Shown here in pieces: positions 1 through 5,100 of a stretch of DNA of 8,130 bases. The notes below the pieces were generated by a model. It was not told the origin of the DNA. It made no database searches and saw only the letters and a list, made by a program, of their open reading frames with translations. Made by a program: the position numbers and the translations under genes. The first letter of the stretch is position 1; the number at the start of each line of letters is the position of its first letter. The stretch is from Thermoflexales bacterium (GTDB lineage Bacteria > Chloroflexota > Anaerolineae > S140-20): positions 1 through 8,130 of the forward strand of contig WFUY01000552.1 of assembly GCA_015484715.1 (NCBI GenBank), read 5' to 3'.

Positions 1-309
1 CACCAGGCTGACCAGCAACGCCCCCCAAAAGGCAGCCCAGAACCCCTCCACGTAGAAGCCGGGCGTCAACCAGGCGGCCAGCCGGAAGAGCAGCGCGTTG
101 ATGACCAAGACGAAGAGCCCCAACGTCAGCAGCACCAGCGGACAGGTGAGGAGGATGAGCAGGGGGCGCAGGAGGGCATTGACCAGCCCCAGCACCAGGG
201 CCACCACGGCCAAGGAGAGGCCGTTGGTGGCGTAGACGCCGGGGATCAGTTGGGTCGCCACGAAGACGGCCAGGATGTTGATGACCCAGCGGATCAGCAG
301 TTGTCGCAC
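1..309 (-). CDS. YvlD-like / phage holin family 4 membrane protein (3' end missing)
   Basis: Reads from a GTG at 307-309 to the window edge without a stop: 103 codons, partial. The protein is almost entirely hydrophobic, with an N-terminal segment (about residues 5-24), a second around 33-50 and further ones around 52-75 and 88-103. The hallmark stretch N-A-L-L-R-P-L-L lies between helices 2 and 3, followed by L-G-L-F-x-L-V-I-N-A-L-L-F. This pattern is typical of the small YvlD/DUF360 (mycobacteriophage holin 4 superfamily) proteins of about 110-130 residues, so only the extreme C-terminus should be missing. These are cytoplasmic-membrane proteins of unclear function; despite the holin name they are chromosomal and often linked to envelope-stress genes. 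The start is supported by GAGGAGG at 314-320, which overlaps the stop of the upstream SHOCT-like gene nine bases away, suggesting translational coupling. Family call fairly sure; role unknown. Confidence 0.8.
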   Translation of the reverse strand, partial: MRQLLIRWVINILAVFVATQLIPGVYATNGLSLAVVALVLGLVNALLRPLLILLTCPLVLLTLGLFVLVINALLFRLAAWLTPGFYVEGFWAAFWGALLVSLV

Positions 310-318
310 CGGCCCTCC

Positions 319-696
319 TCACTCCACGAAGATCTCAACCCGCTCGCCATCCTCTTCGTCAATCACGTCCACGATCTTCCCCTCGGCCCCGGAGCGGATC
401 GCCTCCATCACCTCTTCCAGGTCAATGTCGTTAGGGGCGAAGCGAGCGCCCATCCTGAGCCCCACGTTGATCAGCCCCCAGGGCAGGTTGATGTTGACCT
501 TGGACCGGCCCGTGTCCAGGTCGGTCACCCGGACGCGGAACCAGCGGGGCTTCCTGCCCCGACCGCCCGGCCAGCGCTTCTCCCGACGGCGATCTTCCTC
601 CCTCAGGGCTTCCAGCAACTGGGCTCCTTCCTCGGCGGTGATCTGGCCGCTTTCGATCATCTTCAGGATCTGCAACCGTTCTTCTGCTGTTGCCAT
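319..696 (-). CDS. Small SHOCT-like domain protein (125 aa)
   Basis: Cytoplasmic-looking 125-residue protein with no signal peptide or membrane segment. Residues 4-31 form a SHOCT-like helical hairpin (E-E-R-L-Q-I-L-K-M-I, then G-Q-I-T-A-E-E-G and L-L-E-A-L) of the type found in YvlB and DUF2089 proteins. A charged Arg/Gly linker spans 32-50. From 51 onward is a second conserved-looking region (R-W-F-R-V-R-V-T-D, V-N-I-N-L-P-W-G-L, and a C-terminal G-K-I-V-D-V-I-D-E-E-D-G-E) that resembles the region following the SHOCT-like domain in many annotated Firmicutes and Chloroflexi hypotheticals. An upstream in-frame ATG at 724-726 would add ten residues. I chose the ATG at 694-696 because a strong AGGAGGT lies five bases before it and the SHOCT domain begins right after. 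The gene sits between the MFS exporter (86-base gap) and the YvlD-like gene (9-base gap). Function unknown; probably a protein-interaction partner in the same stress module. Confidence 0.8.
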   Translation of the reverse strand: MATAEERLQILKMIESGQITAEEGAQLLEALREEDRRREKRWPGGRGRKPRWFRVRVTDLDTGRSKVNINLPWGLINVGLRMGARFAPNDIDLEEVMEAIRSGAEGKIVDVIDEEDGERVEIFVE

Positions 697-701
697 AGGA
701 T

Positions 702-708
702 ACCTCCT
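702..708 (-). promoter_or_regulatory. Ribosome binding site fixing the start of the SHOCT-like gene
   Basis: AGGAGGT lies five bases upstream of the ATG at 694-696. It argues against the longer start at 724-726, which has no comparable site. Confidence 0.8.
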
Positions 709-782
709 AATGGGCTGTATGAGCATCCCGACATCTTCACGCGCCGGTCTTGATGAGCCGCCGAGCGCCCCACGCTATCACC

Positions 783-2021
783 CTATCCCATAACCTCGAT
801 GGCGGCTCCTTTCTGAGATACCCCCACTCTCAGGGCCCATCCCATCGCCAGGCCCCCGGCCAGTGTCAGCCCTCCTGCCAGCAAAAAGACCTCTCGCAGT
901 CCCAAGAGCCCACCCAACCAGCCGGCAGCTCCCATAGAGGTCAGGTTGGCTAGGGTGATCGCCATGTCCACCACCGATCCGGCCCGCCCTAGCATCCGCT
1001 GAGGGATCTCCTGCTGCATCATAGTCTGCAATCCCGCATTCAGCGGCGGGATTGTCAGGCCGACGAAAGGGATGATCAGGAGCGCCACGGAGTAGCCAGG
1101 GGCCATCCCGAAGAGGGCCACCGCGAGCCCCAGCAGGAACATCGCTGTGACTGAGACCCGCAGGGGGGAAAAGCGCTTCCCCAGAGTCCCCATCGCCAGC
1201 CCTCCCAGGAGCATCCCACCTCCCTGGGCTGCCTGGAGCCCTCCCAGCGCTTCCGGGGGTGCCTGAAAAGCACGACGGAGGAAGGGGACGAAGAGCACGT
1301 TGACCGCTCCCAACCCCAGCATGGCCACACCCAGACCCAGGATGATCCCCTGAAGGAGGCGGCTCTGCAGGACGTACCGCACCCCTTCGGCTAGATCGTG
1401 CCAGGCCGGTCGCTGGAGGGCTTCCTTGGAGGCAGGGCGGGTGACCACCCCTCGGATGCTCAACACCAACAAGGCCGAGACCAGGTAGCTGGCACCGTCC
1501 ACCCCGAAAGCCACGCCTGTTCCCCAGCGGCCCACAACGATACCGGCCAGGATGGGGCCGGAGAGGATCGCCACGGTTCGCCCCACCTGCATCCAACCGT
1601 TGGCGGACATCAGGTCCTCCTCCGCCACCAAGGCGGGCAGGAGCGCACCACGGGCGGGGTAGAAGAGGACGCTGAAGGAGGAGATCGAGAAGGCGATCCC
1701 GAAGGCCCAGAACAGGTGACCGGGGTCTCGAAGCAAGAGGAAGGCGGGCACCAGGGCAGCACGGGCCAGATCGGAGACGACCATCACCCGACGTCGGTCC
1801 CAACGGTCCACCAACGTTCCTGCAAAGATGCCCAGGAGGAGCTGGGGGAGGGCGAAGGCGATCAGCACACCTCCCAGAGCGCGCGCCGAATCGCCCGGGT
1901 CTGTGAAGAAGCTGTCAATCCGCACCGCTAGGGCTAGATAGGAAAAGGTATCCCCGGCCCCTGAGATCCACTGGGCCAGCCAAAGCAACAAGAAGTTCCG
2001 ATTGCGCAGCATAGAACTCAT
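783..2021 (-). CDS. MFS efflux transporter (MefA-like / MFS_3 type, 412 aa)
   Basis: Twelve-helix major facilitator, 412 residues, full length for the drug:H+ antiporter-like group. It begins L-R-N-R-N-F-L-L-L-W-L-A-Q, a common opening in the MefA-like subgroup. The loop between helices 2 and 3 carries motif A as G-T-L-V-D-R-W-D-R-R-R (about residues 68-78). A motif-C-like stretch with S-G-P-x-L-A-G lies near 154-160. The central cytoplasmic loop is around 190-215, and the second half repeats a weaker motif-A equivalent, G-K-R-F-S-P-L-R (281-288). It should export a small amphipathic compound using the proton gradient; the substrate cannot be read from sequence. The start ATG is six bases after the GNAT stop, with GGGAG at 2032-2036 inside the end of that gene, so the two are likely coupled. 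Pairing with an acetyltransferase suggests detoxification, by inference. Mef-like naming reflects family resemblance only. Confidence 0.88.
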   Translation of the reverse strand: MSSMLRNRNFLLLWLAQWISGAGDTFSYLALAVRIDSFFTDPGDSARALGGVLIAFALPQLLLGIFAGTLVDRWDRRRVMVVSDLARAALVPAFLLLRDPGHLFWAFGIAFSISSFSVLFYPARGALLPALVAEEDLMSANGWMQVGRTVAILSGPILAGIVVGRWGTGVAFGVDGASYLVSALLVLSIRGVVTRPASKEALQRPAWHDLAEGVRYVLQSRLLQGIILGLGVAMLGLGAVNVLFVPFLRRAFQAPPEALGGLQAAQGGGMLLGGLAMGTLGKRFSPLRVSVTAMFLLGLAVALFGMAPGYSVALLIIPFVGLTIPPLNAGLQTMMQQEIPQRMLGRAGSVVDMAITLANLTSMGAAGWLGGLLGLREVFLLAGGLTLAGGLAMGWALRVGVSQKGAAIEVMG

Positions 2022-2027
2022 GACGGG

Positions 2028-3050
2028 CTACTCCCGGATCAATACCAGGCGCATATGGATCAAGGTCTGGACCGCCTCGAAGCCGACCCCCTGCAGCAGG
2101 TCGAGCGCCGGCTGGTCTTCGTGGGAGAGGCGGGCGGTGATGGGGTGACCGGGCGCCGAGGTCAGCACGGCCAGGCCCCGGGCGATCAGCGCGGCCTCCA
2201 CCTGCCCTCGGACCGACGGGGCGACGAGGAGGCGGAGGCGATGGCTCGCCCGCCTCTGCCGACGCACCTCCACGCCCACCGCCGCCAGCAGGCGGTCCCC
2301 TTGCTCCCACAGCCACCAGGAGCGACGCCGTCCGCTCAGCCAATCCCCCAGCCGCTCCCAGAGGCCCAGCCGGTAGGGATCGGGACGGACGGGGGCCATC
2401 CAGGCGAGGCCGTCCGGCCAGCCCTCTCGGGCCAGATGATAGATGTGGCGCTGATCTGCGGGACGGGCAGGGCGGAGCGGCTGCGATGGCGCGGGGAGGG
2501 TATTGGGGGGGGCGTCCGGTGGGCGTTGGAGGAAGATCACCCGCCCCTCCTCCTGGAAGCCCAGCCGCCGGTAGAGGCGCAGGGCGGCCTCGTTGTTGGC
2601 CCGCACCTGGAGTCCCACCCACGCGCCACCGTGCTGACGGGCAAAGGTGATGGCCGCTTCCATCAAGGCGGTGCCGATCCCCTGCCGTCGGTAGTCGGGG
2701 TGGACGGCCACGTTGCCGATCAGCCAACCCTGCCCGCCGGGACGAGGCAGGCCCGATCCGTAGGGGGGGAAGGGGCGGATGGAGGCGTTGCCCACGATCC
2801 GCCCCTCCTCGACCCAGACGAAGCCGGAGAGCACTCCCTCACCGGGGGGCACGACCTGGTTGGTCAGCCAGAGCAAGGGGGAGACCCAGGCCAGCCAACG
2901 CATCTCCCGCAACGCCCGCCGGCCGGCCTCGTCCAGTTCATCCCCAAAGGCCAAGGCGATCAGGTCGGCCACGGGCCGCAGGTCGGTGATGGCGCGAAAG
3001 GGACGAATTCCGTCGGGGTTCCGACGTCTCCGAGCAGCCTGGGCGACCAT
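2028..3050 (-). CDS. GNAT N-acetyltransferase with a second, degenerate GNAT-like half (340 aa)
   Basis: The N-terminal half (about residues 15-176) is a complete GNAT fold. Motif A reads V-A-V-H-P-D-Y-R-R-Q-G-I-G-T-A-L (114-129), where R-R-Q-G-I-G is the acetyl-CoA pyrophosphate loop. Motif B follows as N-N-E-A-A-L-R-L-Y-R-R-L-G-F (152-165). After a Pro-rich linker (178-190), residues about 191-340 repeat the secondary-structure order: L-R-L-L-V-A-P-S-V-R-G-Q at 282-293 in the motif A position and L-L-Q-G-V-G-F-E near 318-325 in the motif B position, but without the Q/R-x-x-G-x-G loop. The second half is therefore unlikely to bind acetyl-CoA normally. Single GNATs are about 150 residues, so this is a tandem-domain form. 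The acceptor substrate is unknown. The ATG is four bases after the upstream stop, with only a weak Shine-Dalgarno, so translation probably depends on coupling. Family sure; role inferred. Confidence 0.87.
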   Translation of the reverse strand: MVAQAARRRRNPDGIRPFRAITDLRPVADLIALAFGDELDEAGRRALREMRWLAWVSPLLWLTNQVVPPGEGVLSGFVWVEEGRIVGNASIRPFPPYGSGLPRPGGQGWLIGNVAVHPDYRRQGIGTALMEAAITFARQHGGAWVGLQVRANNEAALRLYRRLGFQEEGRVIFLQRPPDAPPNTLPAPSQPLRPARPADQRHIYHLAREGWPDGLAWMAPVRPDPYRLGLWERLGDWLSGRRRSWWLWEQGDRLLAAVGVEVRRQRRASHRLRLLVAPSVRGQVEAALIARGLAVLTSAPGHPITARLSHEDQPALDLLQGVGFEAVQTLIHMRLVLIRE

Positions 3051-3054
3051 CGGC

Positions 3055-4233
3055 CTACGATCCCATCGCCTCGAGGAGTCGGGCCGCCTCCTCGGCGCTC
3101 AGCTTGCCCGCTTCGACCATCCGCAGCACCATCAACCGTTCCTCCTCGGTGACCGGTTCCTCGTCCTGACGGATGCGCACATCCCGCTCCGGGGCGACGT
3201 CCTCCTCCCACCATCGCCACTGCCGCTGAGCTGCTCTGGCCCGACGCCGGGCCGCCTTGGCCATCTTCCGGGCGTGGCGTTGAGCGCGTCGGGCGGCCTT
3301 CTCCGCCTTGCGCCGCACCTTCCTGGCTTCCCAGCGGCCCAACTGGGCCTGGATCAGCGCATCAATCTCGCTGAGTCGGGCGTCCAACTGGCGTCCGACC
3401 TCCGCCATCACCCGCTCGATGGTCTCCTCGATCTCCTCTCCCAAAGTGACGCCGAAAGCGACACCCACGCCCTCGGTGGGGGGAGCGAGGAGCACATCCC
3501 CACCGGCCTGGACCTCCAGCGTCGCCTCACCCGTACCGATCCGACCAACCAGGCGATGGCGCTCCGGCTGTTGACGCTCCACGAAGGAGATCGCTTCGTC
3601 CTCGATGATCTCGCCTTCTGCCTGCACCGTCACCTGGACGTTGCTCTCCTCGTCCAGGCGGAGGAGCGCATCGCCATCCACCTGGAAGCGATACGTCTTC
3701 CCAGCCGTCAACGGGGTGTGGAGCAAAAGGTCGCCTTCTACCTGCTCGACGGCAGCACCGCCTTCCAGGTCTCGGACCACCAGGTCCCCGGCGATCTGCT
3801 GGGCAGTCAGGAGCCCCTCCACCTGCTTGAGGATGACGTCGCCGAAGACCTGGCCCAGGGTCAGGTCTCCCTGGACCCGTCGGGCGTGGAGGTCCCCCTG
3901 CACCTCATCGGCCGTCGTCGGCCCCACCTGCTTGAGGGTCAGGTCGCCGCGCACCTGGCGCAAGGCCAGCGGCCCCTCCAGACGACGCAGCGTCAGGTTT
4001 CCCTCGGCCCGTTCCACGGTCACCGTCGTCCCCTCGGGACAGATAATGGTGCAGCGGGCCTGGAGGCTCAGGGTGAAGGTCTCGCCCTCCCTGCTGACCT
4101 CCATCTCCATCGCATTCCCATAGAGCTTGACGACGATCTCCCGTTCCCCTTCCCCCCGAATGGTCAGGTCATCCTCGCTGTGAGCAATGGTCAGGTGGGG
4201 GCGAGCCGAAACTTCGAACCGCTGAACGTACAT
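3055..4233 (-). CDS. YvlB/LiaX-like beta-helix protein (DUF4097 type) with C-terminal SHOCT-like domain
   Basis: 392 residues, no signal peptide and no membrane segment, so probably cytoplasmic. Residues 1-75 are a beta-rich cap. Residues 76-173 are eleven short repeats of the form [VLI]-x-G-D-L-x-L-x-Q, with glycines at 78, 87, 96, 104, 113, 122, 131, 140, 149, 158 and 167: strict nine-residue spacing broken once by eight. This matches the beta-solenoid of DUF4097 ('putative adhesin') proteins. A further beta region spans about 180-260, then a helix (264-300), an Arg/Lys/Ala-rich helix (301-340, 18 of 40 residues basic), a Trp cluster (339-342) and a SHOCT-like hairpin at 363-390. In YvlB and LiaX, as I know them, the SHOCT-like part is N-terminal, so the order is reversed here. 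AGGAGGG before the ATG gives a clear start. LiaX in Enterococcus senses membrane-active antimicrobials; a related role is inferred. Confidence 0.82.
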   Translation of the reverse strand: MYVQRFEVSARPHLTIAHSEDDLTIRGEGEREIVVKLYGNAMEMEVSREGETFTLSLQARCTIICPEGTTVTVERAEGNLTLRRLEGPLALRQVRGDLTLKQVGPTTADEVQGDLHARRVQGDLTLGQVFGDVILKQVEGLLTAQQIAGDLVVRDLEGGAAVEQVEGDLLLHTPLTAGKTYRFQVDGDALLRLDEESNVQVTVQAEGEIIEDEAISFVERQQPERHRLVGRIGTGEATLEVQAGGDVLLAPPTEGVGVAFGVTLGEEIEETIERVMAEVGRQLDARLSEIDALIQAQLGRWEARKVRRKAEKAARRAQRHARKMAKAARRRARAAQRQWRWWEEDVAPERDVRIRQDEEPVTEEERLMVLRMVEAGKLSAEEAARLLEAMGS

Positions 4234-4288
4234 CTTGCCCTCCTGTCTCGAATCCAGAGCCTGCTGTTGGCGGAGAACGGCTCACGCC

Positions 4289-4669
4289 TTACCGCTGGCG
4301 GAGGAGGTTCAACGCCTCCTGGGCTGTGATCTTGCCTTCCTGGAGCATCTGCAACACAGCCATCCTCTCCTCTTGAGGGGGCGGAGCACCCTCTTCCTCG
4401 GGGATCTCGTAGCCCAGGGCCCGGATCACCTCCCGCAGGCGGCTGCGGACGGTGGGGTAGGAGAGCCCCAGTTCTTCCTGTACCCGGTTCAGCTTCCCCT
4501 CGCAGCGGATGAAGGTCTCGATGAAGTGGAGCTGTTCGGGCGTAAGCTGGTGGAACCGTCCTAGGTCGAAGTGACCTTCGATGCTCGTGTCGCAGTTGCG
4601 GCAGTAAAGCCGGGTGACGATCAGGGTCTCCTGACAGACAGGACACCGACCGATGAGAGGGTACACCAT
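4289..4669 (-). CDS. DUF2089-type zinc-ribbon/HTH regulator with C-terminal SHOCT-like domain (126 aa)
   Basis: Residues 9-26 hold a zinc ribbon, C-P-V-C ... C-R-N-C (Cys 9, 12, 23, 26). Residues about 40-86 are helical and include a probable helix-turn-helix: L-N-R-V-Q-E-E-L-G-L-S-Y-P-T-V-R-S-R-L (60-78), followed by a wing-like I-R-A-L-G-Y. A short acidic/Pro linker (88-98) leads to the SHOCT-like module (99-126: E-E-R-M-A-V-L-Q-M-L ... G-K-I-T-A-Q-E-A). This is the DUF2089 architecture, at the usual 115-130 residue length. A longer in-frame start at 4718-4720 would add 17 residues outside the family; the ATG at 4667-4669 has AAAGGAGG just upstream. It is the first gene after a consensus promoter and leads the run containing the beta-helix, GNAT, MFS and SHOCT genes, so it probably controls that operon, perhaps its own promoter. 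DNA target unproven. Confidence 0.85.
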   Translation of the reverse strand: MVYPLIGRCPVCQETLIVTRLYCRNCDTSIEGHFDLGRFHQLTPEQLHFIETFIRCEGKLNRVQEELGLSYPTVRSRLREVIRALGYEIPEEEGAPPPQEERMAVLQMLQEGKITAQEALNLLRQR

Positions 4670-4673
4670 GCAG

Positions 4674-4681
4674 CCTCCTTT
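4674..4681 (-). promoter_or_regulatory. Ribosome binding site fixing the start of the DUF2089 regulator
   Basis: AAAGGAGG ends four bases before the ATG at 4667-4669. A GTG follows directly as codon 2 and would have seven-base spacing, so the start is uncertain by one codon but not by the 17-residue upstream extension. Confidence 0.78.
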
Positions 4682-4728
4682 CGCCTGCCAGGCCGGCCAC
4701 CGGATGCGGCCTAGCTCCACGCCCTCAG

Positions 4729-4748
4729 CCCAGATGGGAACGTCTGGG
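4729..4748 (-). other. Small inverted repeat in the 5' leader of the regulator operon
   Basis: On the transcribed strand CCCAGA and TCTGGG form a perfect 6-bp stem (4743-4748 with 4729-4734) around an 8-base loop. It starts about ten bases after the predicted transcription start. It could be an operator half-site pair or a stabilising 5' hairpin; a 6-bp dyad can also occur by chance. Confidence 0.35.
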
Positions 4749-4764
4749 GCTTCCGACCTGCAAG

Positions 4765-4793
4765 ATTATAGCACGAAAATTGATGTCTGTCAA
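4765..4793 (-). promoter_or_regulatory. Consensus sigma70-type promoter for the six-gene operon
   Basis: On the minus strand TTGACA (4788-4793) and TATAAT (4765-4770) are both perfect consensus hexamers separated by exactly 17 bases. The ~70 bases upstream (4794-4860) are strikingly AT-rich compared with the GC-rich surroundings, including an A/T-dense stretch next to the -35 that could act as an UP element. Transcription should begin near 4757-4759, giving a leader of about 89 bases before the DUF2089 start. So perfect a core is usually strong unless repressed, which fits control by the first gene of the operon, though no repressor site is proven. Confidence 0.88.
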
Positions 4794-4894
4794 GGGGGAA
4801 ACTTAATTTTCTTTGTCGGAATGTGAATATTCTCAAGCTCGTTATTTACTTTCTTAAGGGTGTCTTTCCCTGCGGCTCCGCTTTCCCCATTGTT

Positions 4895-4919
4895 GCCACC
4901 GGATGACGCATCCTGTGGC
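4895..4919. repeat. Imperfect hairpin with 11-bp arms
   Basis: GCCACCGGATG (4895-4905) and CATCCTGTGGC (4909-4919) are inverted with one mismatch around a 3-base ACG loop. The inner part GGATG-ACG-CATCC partly recurs at 4928-4940, which hints at a degraded repeat family rather than a terminator, since no T-run follows on either strand. Confidence 0.5.
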
Positions 4920-4998
4920 GGTTCGGAGGATTGCGCATCCGCCAAGAGCGCTGGGAAGCTGGGTTGGGCGTTCAATAGGTCGGCTGGAGGATGGTCAC

Positions 4999-5030
4999 CC
5001 ATAGGAGCAAACGGCCGTTCGCCCCTATGG
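4999..5030. repeat. REP-like palindrome, 16-bp arms
   Basis: A near-perfect 32-bp palindrome centred at 5014/5015, with arms beginning CCATAGG and meeting at CGG|CCG. The two imperfect positions per arm are A opposite C on the plus strand but G opposite T on the minus strand, so an RNA copied from the glycosyltransferase direction can pair along its whole length using two G-U wobbles, whereas the opposite RNA cannot. It lies about 70 bases past the glycosyltransferase stop. No T-tract follows. The shape is that of a repetitive extragenic palindrome; copy number cannot be judged from one window. Confidence 0.65.
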
Positions 5031-5100
5031 ACGGGGCCCGGCGATCTACTTCCTACGGGGAGGCCACCAGCCTTTGGAGGGGAGGGAGGGAACAAGGTGA

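Larger units (their letters stand above)
4670..5100. other. 431-base non-coding stretch between the glycosyltransferase and the regulator operon
   Basis: From right to left it holds G/C-rich sequence after the glycosyltransferase stop, a 32-bp palindrome (4999-5030), two related 13-bp units GGATGACGCATCC (4901-4913) and GGATTGCGCATCC (4928-4940), a hairpin (4895-4919), the AT-rich block 4794-4860, the consensus promoter and the operon leader. An 8-bp palindrome GAATATTC lies at 4825-4832. Open frames here run through the palindrome and promoter, have no ribosome binding site and resemble no family. I see no RNA gene and no intrinsic terminator with a T-tract. Confidence 0.7.

Noticed and set aside
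1..309. Prophage lysis holin
   Set aside because: The 'holin' family name is historical for YvlD-like proteins; no other phage gene is present and the neighbours are chromosomal stress-type genes.
778..1803. 341-codon minus-strand open frame within the MFS gene
   Set aside because: Same-strand shifted frame of the transporter; composition is Gly/Pro/Arg-rich with no motif, while the MFS frame is unambiguous.
1915..2727. 270-codon minus-strand open frame within the GNAT gene
   Set aside because: Shifted frame of a supported gene with low-complexity translation.
2055..3152. 365-codon plus-strand open frame opposite the GNAT gene
   Set aside because: Low-complexity Gly/Pro/Arg-rich translation antisense to a gene with clear GNAT motifs.
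3715..4008. CRISPR or DNA satellite array
   Set aside because: The periodicity of about 27 bp is at the protein level (nine-residue units); the DNA units diverge and lie inside one reading frame.
2779..4329. 516-codon plus-strand open frame opposite the GNAT and beta-helix genes
   Set aside because: It is antisense to two well-supported genes, has no recognisable domain or ribosome site, and arises from GC-rich codon use and the repeat region.
4999..5030. Palindrome read as an intrinsic terminator of the glycosyltransferase
   Set aside because: No T-tract follows on the minus strand and the arms meet without a loop; a REP-like element fits better.
4790..5095. 101-codon minus-strand open frame in the intergenic region
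   Set aside because: It runs through the REP-like palindrome and into the promoter -35, has no ribosome site and no recognisable similarity.
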